Assembly (NCBI RefSeq): GCF_016405905.1
Contig: NZ_JAEFCB010000021.1
Location: 1 to 64,000, forward strand
Direction of reading: 5' to 3'
DNA from: Variovorax sp. IB41
Lineage (GTDB): Bacteria; Pseudomonadota; Gammaproteobacteria; Burkholderiales; Burkholderiaceae_C
DNA length: 64,000 nucleotides
Made by a program: the position numbers and the translations under genes. Below the pieces are notes generated by a model. It was given only the letters and a program-made list of their open reading frames with translations. It made no database searches and was not told the origin of the DNA. Positions 33,587 through 46,704 of this stretch are shown in pieces (within the stretch, counting starts at the first letter, position 1; the number at the start of each line of letters is the position of its first letter).

Positions 33587-34464
33587 ACGCACACGCCACC
33601 AAGGCCCCGAAGACGAACAAGGCGGCGAAGGCCGACGCCGAATTGACCGAGGTGCTGCGCCCCGGGCAGTCCATCGAGCTGCTCAAGGAGCTGCACATCC
33701 TCACGCGCGAGGGCCGGCTCAACCAGGACTCGCGGCGCAAGCTCAAACAGGTTTACCACCTGTTCCAGTTCATCGAGCAACTGCTGCGCGAGCTGCCGGA
33801 CGAGGGTGCGGAGGCCACGCTGGCCGACCACGGCGCGGGCAAGTCGTACCTCGGCTTCATCATCTACGACCTGTTCTTCCGGGTGCGCGAGGGCGGGCAT
33901 GTCTACGGCATCGAGACGCGCGCGGAACTGGTCGAGCGCTCGCGCAAGCTGGCCGAGCACCTGGGTTTCGGCCGCATGTCGTTCCTCAACCTCACGGTGG
34001 CCGAGTCGGCGAATGCGAGCGAGCTGCCGGCGCAGATCGACGTGGTCACCGCGCTGCATGCCTGCGACACCGCGACCGACGACGCCATCGCCTTCGGCCT
34101 CGCGAAGAAGGCGCGCTGCATGGTGCTGGTGCCGTGCTGCCAGGCGGAAGTGGCCGCGTGCCTGCGCGAGACCAAGGCGCTGGCCCTGTCGCGCACACCG
34201 CTCGCGGAGCTGTGGCGCCATCCGCTGCACACGCGCGAAATCGGCAGCCAGCTCACCAACGTGCTGCGCTGCCTGTACCTCGAGGCCAATGGCTACAGCG
34301 TCACGGTCACCGAACTGGTGGGCTGGGAGCACAGCATGAAGAACGAACTGATCCTGGCGCGCTACACCGGCCAGCGCAAAGCCAGCGCGGCGACGCGGCT
34401 GGGCGAGCTGCTGTCGCAGTTCGGGCTCGATGCGCTGGGCGACACGCGGTTTCGCCTCGGCTGA
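33583..34464 (+). CDS. class I SAM-dependent methyltransferase, GSTCD-like
   Basis: A 293-residue protein. A Lys/Ala-rich N-terminus and a helical region (RRKLKQVYHLFQFIEQLLRE) precede a Rossmann-type methyltransferase fold with ADHGAGKSYLGFIIYDLF (motif I), VYGIETRAELVERSRKLAEH (motif II) and VVTALHACDTATDDAI (motif IV). The HACD segment and the later VPCCQAEV cysteines match methyltransferases related to GSTCD. Substrate is unknown. It ends the overlapping series and is convergent with a DUF1266 gene, 18 bp away. Confidence 0.85.
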   Translation: MNAHATKAPKTNKAAKADAELTEVLRPGQSIELLKELHILTREGRLNQDSRRKLKQVYHLFQFIEQLLRELPDEGAEATLADHGAGKSYLGFIIYDLFFRVREGGHVYGIETRAELVERSRKLAEHLGFGRMSFLNLTVAESANASELPAQIDVVTALHACDTATDDAIAFGLAKKARCMVLVPCCQAEVAACLRETKALALSRTPLAELWRHPLHTREIGSQLTNVLRCLYLEANGYSVTVTELVGWEHSMKNELILARYTGQRKASAATRLGELLSQFGLDALGDTRFRLG

Positions 34465-34482
34465 CGAGCCCGCATCTGGACG

Positions 34483-35202
34483 CTAGGCGGTGCGGGCTAC
34501 CCCGCGCGAGGCCACCAGGTCGGCGAATGAATCACGCGCCGGCCACGCCACTTTCTTCCAGGGGCTGAGGTCGTCCGCGAGAAGTTTCTCCGCCACCGAG
34601 GCCAGCAGCTTGCGCCCGACGATGTTGCTGCCCGGCGCGTTGCGCTCTCCGGCGAGGAAGCTCCGCGCGTAGTGGTCCCAGCCGCTGAAGCGCTCGATGG
34701 CGAGCTCTGCCACGGGCTCCAGCCAGTCCAATGCTTCTTCGGCAGTCGAATGGCCGACTGCTGCTGCGCCGGTCGCCAGATGGGCGGCGCGGCCGATCCA
34801 GAGGGCCAGGTCGTCGTTGCTGCTATGTGACGCGAGGTCGTCGACGATCTCCGCTACCGCGGCCTCCGCCTCCGGGCCGTTCGTCACCGAGAAATCGCGC
34901 GCCAGCAGTTTCTTCCAGGCCTCGACTTCATCGGGCGGAATGCCGACACACAACAGGTGCACGGCGCTGCGCTGCGCCTCGTGGGCTTCTTTGAGGTCGG
35001 GCGCGAAGGTCTGCCGGTACACCGCGGCGAGCGCCACGGCGAAATTCTCGAACGGCGAGGAGGCCGCAAGGCGCGCGGCGAGCGCGGCGTTGGTTTCCTG
35101 CAGGGCGGCCTCGCGATCGGCTGTTTCCTGGGCCAGCTCGGCCCGTCCCTCGGCCATGCCTTCTTTCACCGTATCGACCAGTTCCTTGAAAAACTTGAAC
35201 AT
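34483..35202 (-). CDS. DUF1266-like protein, function unknown
   Basis: A 239-residue soluble protein starting MFKFFKELVDTVKEGMAEGR with a ribosome-binding GGAGG 7 bp before the ATG at 35202. An N-terminal amphipathic helix rich in Lys/Glu/Ala leads into a globular domain with FENFAVALAAVYRQTF, DDLALWIGRAAHLATGA and FSGWDHYARSFLAGERNA. The last block resembles DUF1266 proteins, but I hold that assignment loosely. It stands alone, between a convergent methyltransferase and a divergent transposase, and may be part of an accessory pocket. Confidence 0.6.
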   Translation of the reverse strand: MFKFFKELVDTVKEGMAEGRAELAQETADREAALQETNAALAARLAASSPFENFAVALAAVYRQTFAPDLKEAHEAQRSAVHLLCVGIPPDEVEAWKKLLARDFSVTNGPEAEAAVAEIVDDLASHSSNDDLALWIGRAAHLATGAAAVGHSTAEEALDWLEPVAELAIERFSGWDHYARSFLAGERNAPGSNIVGRKLLASVAEKLLADDLSPWKKVAWPARDSFADLVASRGVARTA

Positions 35203-35270
35203 TCGTTCCTCCCTGGGTGCATTGGTAAACCAGCCGCTTAGGATACAAGCCTCGCGCGTCACTTCATTCC

Positions 35271-35966
35271 ATGGCCCGACTCCCTCGTCTCACGCTGGCC
35301 GACATGCCGCACCACGTGATCCAGCGCGGCAACAACCGCCAGCCGATCTTTGTCGATCGCGCGGACCACGAAAAGCTGCTCGGCCTCCTGGCCGACAACG
35401 CCGCGCGTTTCGGCATCGCGCTGCACGCCTACGTGCTGATGGACAACCACTTCCACCTGCTGACCACGCCCGCGAGCACCACCGGCCTGCCGCAGTTCAT
35501 GCAGTCGGTGGGGCGCAGCTACGTGCGCTACTTCAACGACCGCCATGGCCGCAGCGGCACCCTGTGGGAGGGGCGCTACAGGTCGACGCTGATCCAGACC
35601 GATCGCTACCTCATGACCTGCATGGCCTACATCGACCTCAACCCGGTGCGCGCCGGCATGGCGGTCGATGCCCGCGACTACCCGTGGTCCAGCCACGGGC
35701 ACTACGCGGGACTGCGCCACGACAAGCTGCTCACGCCGCATCCGCTGTACTGGGAACTGGGCAACACGCCGTTCGCGCGCGAGGCGGCGTATGTCGAACT
35801 GGTGCGCGGCGGGGTGCGGGCGGCCGATCAGGCCGCAATCACCGAGGCCACGTTGCGCGGCTGGGCGGCCGGCGACGGGGATTTTCTGGACTCATTGCAG
35901 AAATCAACCGAGCGTCGCGTGGTCAAGGCTAAGGCGGGCCGGCCGCCATCCGCTTCCAATTCCTGA
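35271..35966 (+). CDS. REP-associated tyrosine transposase (RAYT, Y1_Tnp family)
   Basis: A 231-residue single-domain HUH transposase. The start RLTLADMPHHVIQRGNNRQP and the HUH metal site HFH in LMDNHFHLLTTP are diagnostic; WEGRYRSTLIQTDRYLMTCM holds the block with the catalytic Tyr. RAYTs are domesticated relatives of IS200/IS605 that act on REP palindromes and usually occur once per genome location rather than as mobile copies. Length and reading frame are intact. A pair of TGTCCCC/TGACCCC motifs lies downstream. No IS605-type subterminal hairpins or target duplications were identified. Confidence 0.93.
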   Translation: MARLPRLTLADMPHHVIQRGNNRQPIFVDRADHEKLLGLLADNAARFGIALHAYVLMDNHFHLLTTPASTTGLPQFMQSVGRSYVRYFNDRHGRSGTLWEGRYRSTLIQTDRYLMTCMAYIDLNPVRAGMAVDARDYPWSSHGHYAGLRHDKLLTPHPLYWELGNTPFAREAAYVELVRGGVRAADQAAITEATLRGWAAGDGDFLDSLQKSTERRVVKAKAGRPPSASNS

Positions 35967-36023
35967 GCTGAAATTGCCGGCTCCGCGGCGTGCTCTTGGC
36001 TCGTTGTGCTACCTTTTTTGATA

Positions 36024-36084
36024 TGTCCCCAATTTAATTCCGATCAGAAAACTCGACTTTTAATAAGAATCTGACCCCAATTAA
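36024..36084. repeat. RAYT-associated remnant with paired TG(T/A)CCCCAATT motifs
   Basis: TGTCCCCAATTTAA (36024-36037) and TGACCCCAATTAA (36072-36084) are direct copies 48 bp apart in an AT-rich stretch after the RAYT gene. Read on the minus strand they give TTAATTGGGGTCAGATTC and AATTGGGGACA, a signature I associate with intergenic debris near such transposases in beta- and gammaproteobacteria. The element likely reflects RAYT-linked repeat activity, now reduced. Confidence 0.5.
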
Positions 36085-36089
36085 AGTGT

Positions 36090-36118
36090 TTGGCATTCTT
36101 TGTGCATCGCAATATGCT
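36090..36118 (+). promoter_or_regulatory. gltBD promoter
   Basis: TTGGCA (36090-36095), 17 bp, TATGCT (36113-36118) fits a sigma70 promoter (5/6 and 4/6) and would give a leader of about 25 nt with a GAAGGAG ribosome-binding site. The same region reads TGGCATTCTTTGTGCA, which keeps the GG and GC at sigma54 spacing with three consensus mismatches. The sigma70 reading is preferred. Confidence 0.5.
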
Positions 36119-36150
36119 CCCTTTCCCTGCGAAAACTGAAGGAGTGCGCC

Positions 36151-40899
<4,749 letters not shown>

Positions 40900-40933
40900 G
40901 CGGCAACGAAAACGAAGAACAGAGGAAAGCACG

Positions 40934-42412
<1,479 letters not shown>

Positions 42413-42428
42413 TTTTTGTTTCAATTTC

Positions 42429-42450
42429 GCGGGGCCTGTCACGGCCCCGC
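42429..42450. other. perfect 8-bp hairpin downstream of gltD
   Basis: GCGGGGCC, loop TGTCAC, GGCCCCGC: a perfect stem 16 bp after the gltD stop. It lacks a T run, so it is not a complete intrinsic terminator, but it may protect the 3' end or pause polymerase before the terminator 22 bp further on. Confidence 0.55.
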
Positions 42451-42471
42451 TATCATTCGCGGAAACCGCAT

Positions 42472-42504
42472 GCCGGGATGCCTGAAAAGGCGCCCGGCTT
42501 TTTT
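42472..42504 (+). terminator. intrinsic terminator between gltD and mlaF
   Basis: GCCGGG (42472-42477) pairs with CCCGGC (42493-42498); inside, GCCT-GAAA-AGGC adds a second stem with a GAAA tetraloop. Six T residues follow (42499-42504). The T run ends 6 bp before the mlaF ATG, so it could end gltBD transcripts or act as an attenuator for the mla operon. Confidence 0.85.
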
Positions 42505-42510
42505 ATTGAG

Positions 42511-43338
42511 ATGGACCCAGCCGCACAGCCACAACCCTTCGTAGAGTTCCGCGACGTCACGTTCGGCTACGGCGCGCGCGCGATTCTCGACGGCGTCTCT
42601 TTCGCCGTCCCGCGCGGCAAGGTCACGGCCTTGATGGGCGCCTCCGGCGGAGGCAAGACCACCGTGCTGCGATTGATCGGCGGGCAGCAGCGGGCGCAGC
42701 GCGGCGAGGTGCATTTCGACGGCCACGATGTCGGCAAGTTCGACAACGCGGCGCTCTACGCGGCCCGGCGCCGCATGGGCATGCTCTTCCAGTTCGGTGC
42801 CCTCTTCACCGACATGACCGTGTTCGACAACGTGGCGTTCCCGCTGCGCGAGCACACGCAGTTGTCCGAAGCGCTGGTGCGCGACGTGGTGCTCATGAAG
42901 CTCGATGCGGTGGGCCTGCGCGGTGCGCGCGACCTGATGCCCAGCGAGGTGTCGGGCGGCATGGCGCGGCGCGTGGCGCTCGCGCGTGCCATCGCGCTCG
43001 ACCCCGACCTCGTGATGTACGACGAACCTTTCGCCGGCCTCGATCCGATTTCGCTCGGCACCGCGGCGCGCCTCATTCGCCAGCTCAACGACACGCTCGG
43101 GCTCACCAGCATCGTGGTGTCGCACGATCTCGAAGAAACCTTCCGCATCGCCGATCACGTGATCATCCTGGCCAACGGCAGCATCGCCGCGCAGGGCACG
43201 CCGGCCGAAGTGCGCGAGAGCACCGACCCGCTGGTGCACCAGTTCGTCAATGCGCTGCCCGATGGGCCCGTGCGCTTCCATTACCCGGGCGTCAGCATCG
43301 AAGACGATTTCGGCAACGTCGAAGGAGGGCGCTCATGA
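42511..43338 (+). CDS. mlaF: phospholipid ABC transporter ATP-binding protein MlaF
   Basis: A 275-residue ATPase of the Mla system, which moves phospholipids between outer and inner membranes and keeps the outer-membrane lipid asymmetry. Walker A is GASGGGKTT, the signature is VSGGMARRVALAR (an SGG variant usual in MlaF), Walker B is LVMYDEPFAGLDP, and the H-loop is VSHDLEET. An in-frame ATG at 42478 lies inside the terminator hairpin, so the ATG at 42511 is chosen. There is no clear ribosome-binding site. Its stop overlaps the mlaE start. Confidence 0.95.
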   Translation: MDPAAQPQPFVEFRDVTFGYGARAILDGVSFAVPRGKVTALMGASGGGKTTVLRLIGGQQRAQRGEVHFDGHDVGKFDNAALYAARRRMGMLFQFGALFTDMTVFDNVAFPLREHTQLSEALVRDVVLMKLDAVGLRGARDLMPSEVSGGMARRVALARAIALDPDLVMYDEPFAGLDPISLGTAARLIRQLNDTLGLTSIVVSHDLEETFRIADHVIILANGSIAAQGTPAEVRESTDPLVHQFVNALPDGPVRFHYPGVSIEDDFGNVEGGRS

Positions 43339-44117
43339 GCTGGTGGAAGCCCGCCGACGTCGGTTTTTCCGTGCGCAGCCATCTGGCGAATCTGGGCTAT
43401 GGCGCCAAGCTCTTCATGCGCCTGGTCGGGCCCGGCGCGCAGATCATGCGTCGCTTCAGCCTCGTGCGCGACCAGATCCATTTCCTGGGCAACTACTCGC
43501 TCGCGATCATCGGCGTGTCGGGGCTGTTCGTCGGCTTCGTGCTGGGGCTGCAGATGTACTACGCGCTGCAGCGCTACGGCTCGTCCGAGGCGCTCGGCCT
43601 CCTGGTCACGCTGAGCCTGGTGCGCGAACTCGGGCCGGTGGTGGCGGCGCTGCTCTTCACCGGGCGCGCGGGCACGTCGCTCACGGCCGAGATCGGCCTC
43701 ATGAAGGCCGACGAGCAATTGAGCGCCATGGAAATGATGGCGGTCGACCCGGTGCAGCGCATCCTCGCGCCGCGATTCTGGGCCGGCGTCATCACCATGC
43801 CGCTGCTGGCGGCCGTGTTCAGCGCCGTCGGCATCATGGGCGGCTACGTGGTGGGCGTGCTGATGCTGGGCGTCGATCCGGGCGCGTTCTGGGGCCAGAT
43901 GCAGGGCGGCGTCGATGTGTGGCGCGACGTCGGCAACGGCGTGATCAAGAGCATCGTCTTCGGCTTCACCGTGACTTTCATTGCGCTGCTGCAGGGCTAC
44001 GAAGCCCAGCCCACGCCCGAGGGCGTGTCGCGCGCGACGACGCGCACGGTCGTGACGGCATCGCTCGCGGTGCTGGGGCTGGACTTCCTCCTCACCGCCA
44101 TGATGTTCAGTATCTAA
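43335..44117 (+). CDS. mlaE: phospholipid ABC transporter permease MlaE
   Basis: A 260-residue inner-membrane permease. The motif GLFVGFVLGLQMYYALQRYG, the coupling segment GRAGTSLTAEIGLMKADEQLSAMEMMAVDP and the C-terminal GYEAQPTPEGVSRATTRTVV are the hallmarks of MlaE/YrbE proteins. About five helices. It dimerises under the MlaF ATPases and holds the MlaD hexamer. It overlaps mlaF by four bases and is followed after 37 bp by mlaD. Confidence 0.96.
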   Translation: MSWWKPADVGFSVRSHLANLGYGAKLFMRLVGPGAQIMRRFSLVRDQIHFLGNYSLAIIGVSGLFVGFVLGLQMYYALQRYGSSEALGLLVTLSLVRELGPVVAALLFTGRAGTSLTAEIGLMKADEQLSAMEMMAVDPVQRILAPRFWAGVITMPLLAAVFSAVGIMGGYVVGVLMLGVDPGAFWGQMQGGVDVWRDVGNGVIKSIVFGFTVTFIALLQGYEAQPTPEGVSRATTRTVVTASLAVLGLDFLLTAMMFSI

Positions 44118-44154
44118 AGGAGCACCGCTCCCATCGTTCTAGAGAGTGCAAACC

Positions 44155-44649
44155 ATGCAACGTACCAACAACGACATCTGGGTCGGCCTATTCGTGCTCA
44201 TCGGCGCGGCCGCACTGCTGTTTCTCGCGCTGCAGTCGGCCAACCTGCTGAGCCTGAACTTCCAGCAGACCTACGCGGTCACCGCGCGCTTCGACAACAT
44301 TGGTGGTTTGAAGCCACAAACCGCGGTCAAGAGTGCCGGTGTGGTGGTCGGACGTGTGGAATCCATCGCGTTCAACGACAAGGCCTTTCAGGCCGACGTC
44401 ACACTGGCCCTGCAAAAACGTTACAGTTTTCCCAAGGACAGCTCGCTCAAGATCCTGACCAGTGGCCTGCTCGGCGAGCAGTACATCGGCATCGAAGCGG
44501 GCGCCGAGGAGAAGAACTTGCAAGCCGGCGACACCATCACTTCGACCCAATCGGCCGTGGTGCTGGAGAACCTGATCAGCCAGTTCCTTTACAGCAAGGC
44601 GGCCGAAGGGGGCTCGAATACGGCGCCGGGAACAGCCAACAAAAAATGA
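44155..44649 (+). CDS. mlaD: MCE-domain phospholipid transport protein MlaD
   Basis: A 164-residue periplasmic protein anchored by one N-terminal helix (DIWVGLFVLIGAAALLFLAL). The MCE domain follows (TARFDNIGGLKPQTAVKSAGVVVGRVESI, then LLGEQYIGIEAG). MlaD forms a hexameric ring on MlaE and accepts lipid from MlaC. The ATG at 44155 gives the conserved start; a GTG 9 bases upstream is possible. Its stop overlaps the mlaA ATG. Confidence 0.95.
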   Translation: MQRTNNDIWVGLFVLIGAAALLFLALQSANLLSLNFQQTYAVTARFDNIGGLKPQTAVKSAGVVVGRVESIAFNDKAFQADVTLALQKRYSFPKDSSLKILTSGLLGEQYIGIEAGAEEKNLQAGDTITSTQSAVVLENLISQFLYSKAAEGGSNTAPGTANKK

Positions 44650-45422
44650 AATCACGATTCTTTGCATCGAATGCTATGAAAAGCATAGCTAATAGTGCCC
44701 GCTGGGCGATGGCAGCCGCCGCCTTGGCGATCGTTGCCGGGTGTGCCACAGGGCCCAACGCCAATCCGGCCGATCCGTTCGAGCCGTTCAATCGCGGCGT
44801 TTCTCGCTTCAACGACACGGTGGACGACGCCGTGCTCGTGCCGGTGGCCACCGCCTACCAGCGCGCGTTGCCGCAGATGGTGCGCACGGGTGTCAACAAC
44901 TTCTTCAACAACCTGGGCGACGTCTGGAACCTTGCCAACAACGTGGTGCAGTTCAAGGTGCAAAACAGCGCCGAGACCTTCATGCGGCTCAACGTCAACA
45001 CCTTCTTCGGGCTCGGCGGGCTGCTCGACGTGGCCACCGAGGCGGGCATTCCGCGCCATGAAGAAGACTTCGGCCAGACGCTGGGCCACTGGGGCGTAGG
45101 CGCCGGTCCGTACGTCGTGCTGCCGCTGCTCGGGTCTTCGACCCTGCGCGACACGGCCGCGCTGCCGGTGGACCGCTTCGGCGACCCGGTCGCCCAGATG
45201 GACGACGTGGCCTGGCGCAATTCGCTCTCGGTGCTGCGCATCGTCGACACGCGTTCGCAGTACCTGCGCGCGAGCCGCCTCCTCGGCGAAGCGGCGCTCG
45301 ACAGGTATTCGTTCACGCGCGATGCGTTCCTGCAGCGCCGCCGCAGCCAGGTCTACGACGGCAATCCGCCGGACGACGGTGCGGGCAACAGCCCGGCCGA
45401 CGACGGCGCCGAAAGCAAGTAA
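44646..45422 (+). CDS. mlaA: MlaA (VacJ) outer-membrane lipoprotein of the Mla system
   Basis: A 258-residue lipoprotein that extracts mislocalised phospholipid from the outer leaflet. The lipobox is VAGC. Family blocks are DPFEPFNRGVSRFNDTVDDA, NNFFNNLGDVWNLANNVVQF, DFGQTLGHWGVGAGPYVVLPL and STLRDTAALPVD. In E. coli mlaA is far from mlaFEDCB; here it lies inside the operon. The signal region holds a palindrome (44673-44689) whose in-frame ATG at 44676 would give a tighter signal peptide (MKSIANSARWAMAAAALAIV) and may be the true start. A Gly/Asp-rich tail is unremarkable. Confidence 0.94.
   Translation: MKSRFFASNAMKSIANSARWAMAAAALAIVAGCATGPNANPADPFEPFNRGVSRFNDTVDDAVLVPVATAYQRALPQMVRTGVNNFFNNLGDVWNLANNVVQFKVQNSAETFMRLNVNTFFGLGGLLDVATEAGIPRHEEDFGQTLGHWGVGAGPYVVLPLLGSSTLRDTAALPVDRFGDPVAQMDDVAWRNSLSVLRIVDTRSQYLRASRLLGEAALDRYSFTRDAFLQRRRSQVYDGNPPDDGAGNSPADDGAESK
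44673..44689. repeat. GCTATG...CATAGC palindrome inside the mlaA signal-peptide region
   Basis: GCTATG-AAAAG-CATAGC, a perfect 6-bp inverted repeat. It contains an in-frame ATG for mlaA. A related sequence (GCTATGAAATCTGTAGC) holds the start codon of hisH. I recall similar GCTAT...(A/G)TAGC elements scattered in Comamonadaceae genomes. Confidence 0.5.
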
Positions 45423-45441
45423 AAAGCGCGGGGCGGACGAT

Positions 45442-45471
45442 GAAGCCGCTTGCATCCGGTTGCAAGGCTTC
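45442..45471. other. hairpin in the mlaA-mlaC intergenic region
   Basis: GAAGCC-gc-TTGCA-TCCGGT-TGCAA-GGCTTC forms an 11-bp stem with a two-base bulge in the 168-bp gap between mlaA and mlaC. No T run follows, so it is more likely an RNA-processing or stability element that sets mlaC apart from mlaFEDA than a terminator. Nothing else was recognised in the gap. Confidence 0.5.
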
Positions 45472-45590
45472 ACCTGCGCTTCAGGAACCCGGTCGGCTCC
45501 GGGCCTGTCGAATCCGTTCTTGTCGCAGCACTCAAACGCCTTGCGCGACCTGGGTGCTTCGTCCATTTTCAAAATTCTGAGGGACTCTCC

Positions 45591-46247
45591 ATGAACAACA
45601 AGATCTTGCAACGACGCGATGTGGGCCGGCTGGTTCTGGCCGGTGCCCTGCTGTTCGGCGCCGCCGTCGCCTTCGTCCGCCCGGCCTACGCTGCCGACGA
45701 GGCGCCCGACGCGCTGGTCAAGCGCCTGTCGAGCGACGTGCTCGAGACGATCAAGGCCGACTCGTCGATCAAGGCTGGCGACGTCAACAAGATCATGGTG
45801 CTGGTCGACAGCAAGATCATGCCCAACGTCAACTTCCAGCGCATGACGGCCTCGGCCGTCGGCCCGGCCTGGCGCCAGGCCACCCCCGAGCAGCAAAAGC
45901 GCCTGCAGGAAGAATTCAAGGCCCTGCTGGTTCGCACCTACGCCGGCGCGCTCGACCAGGTGGTCGACCAGACCGTCACCGTCCGTCCGTTCCGCGGCTC
46001 GGCCGACGACAAGGAAGTGCTGGTGCGCACCGAGATCCAGGGCCGCGGCGACCCCGTGCAGCTGGACTATCGCCTCGAGAAGACGCCGGGCCAGGGCGCG
46101 GGCTGGAAGGTCTACAACCTCAATGTGCTGGGCGTCTGGCTGGTCGATACCTACCGCACGCAGTTCGCGCAGGAAATCAACAAGAGCGGCATCGACGGCC
46201 TGATCACCGCGCTGGCCAGCCGCAACAAGAGCAACACCAAGGGCTGA
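45591..46247 (+). CDS. mlaC: periplasmic phospholipid-binding protein MlaC
   Basis: A 218-residue shuttle that carries phospholipid between MlaA and MlaFEDB. The signal peptide is VGRLVLAGALLFGAAVAFVRPAYA. Family blocks are PNVNFQRMTASAVGPAWRQATPEQ, FKALLVRTYAGALDQ, and LDYRLEKTPGQGAGWKVYNL with NVLGVWLVDTYRTQFAQEI. The ATG at 45591 follows a GAGGGA motif. mlaB follows after 19 bp. Confidence 0.95.
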   Translation: MNNKILQRRDVGRLVLAGALLFGAAVAFVRPAYAADEAPDALVKRLSSDVLETIKADSSIKAGDVNKIMVLVDSKIMPNVNFQRMTASAVGPAWRQATPEQQKRLQEEFKALLVRTYAGALDQVVDQTVTVRPFRGSADDKEVLVRTEIQGRGDPVQLDYRLEKTPGQGAGWKVYNLNVLGVWLVDTYRTQFAQEINKSGIDGLITALASRNKSNTKG

Positions 46248-46266
46248 CCGGCCCACGGCAACGCAC

Positions 46267-46542
46267 ATGCTGGTCCTGCCCACCAAGCTCACCCACGACG
46301 AGGCCCCCGCCTGCATGCGCATGCTGCAGCAGGGGCTCAAGGGCCAGACGGATTCGTCGTCCACGGTGGTCGACGCCACCGCGCTGGCCCAGTTCGATTC
46401 GTCGGCGCTGGCGGTGCTGCTCGAATGCCGCCGCGAATCCAGTGCGCTGGGCCGCGGTTTCTCGGTCAAAGGTCTTTCGCCGCGCCTGCGCGAACTGGCT
46501 GCGCTGTACGGCATCGCGGGCCTTTTGCCCGCCGCGCCCTGA
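46267..46542 (+). CDS. mlaB: STAS-domain protein MlaB
   Basis: A 91-residue single-domain STAS protein. VVDATALAQFDSSALAVLLECRRESSALG matches the anti-sigma-antagonist fold used by MlaB to bind and activate MlaF; the usual Thr/Ser is at the SSAL position. It is short but complete for the family. Position right after mlaC supports the name. An intergenic repeat of family A begins 7 bp after its stop. Confidence 0.88.
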   Translation: MLVLPTKLTHDEAPACMRMLQQGLKGQTDSSSTVVDATALAQFDSSALAVLLECRRESSALGRGFSVKGLSPRLRELAALYGIAGLLPAAP

Positions 46543-46549
46543 CTGTTGG

Positions 46550-46648
46550 CCCCCCGGCTTTTCACTCCGCTTCGCTGCGTGTAATTCGCCACCCCCCGAG
46601 GGTGGGGCGCGGCCCGCCTTGGGGCGGCCCGGCGGCGGCCGCATGAGG
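46550..46648 (+). repeat. intergenic repeat family A, copy 1
   Basis: A 99-bp element matching copy 2 (58501-58599) without gaps at 90 of 99 positions by hand alignment. It begins CCCCCCGGCTTTTCACT and ends in a GGCGGCGGCCGC tract. A hairpin of GGCCCGCC with GGCGGCCC around TTGG is possible. It starts 7 bp after the mlaB stop, in the same orientation as the preceding gene. Confidence 0.9.
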
Positions 46649-46704
46649 GCAATCGAGCCGCTGCGCGCCAGCTCGCGGGGGCGCCCTTAAAATCGCGGGC
46701 TCCC

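Noticed and set aside
35271..36084. Complete IS200/IS605 element
   Set aside because: The transposase has RAYT features, no TnpB gene is present, and no terminal hairpins with a defined boundary were found.
36090..36110. Sigma54 promoter as the main gltB promoter
   Set aside because: Three consensus mismatches and a better sigma70 reading on the same bases. Kept only as a secondary possibility.
46550..46648. Repeat A as a rho-independent terminator
   Set aside because: It forms GC-rich hairpins but no T run follows in either copy, so it does not meet the criteria.
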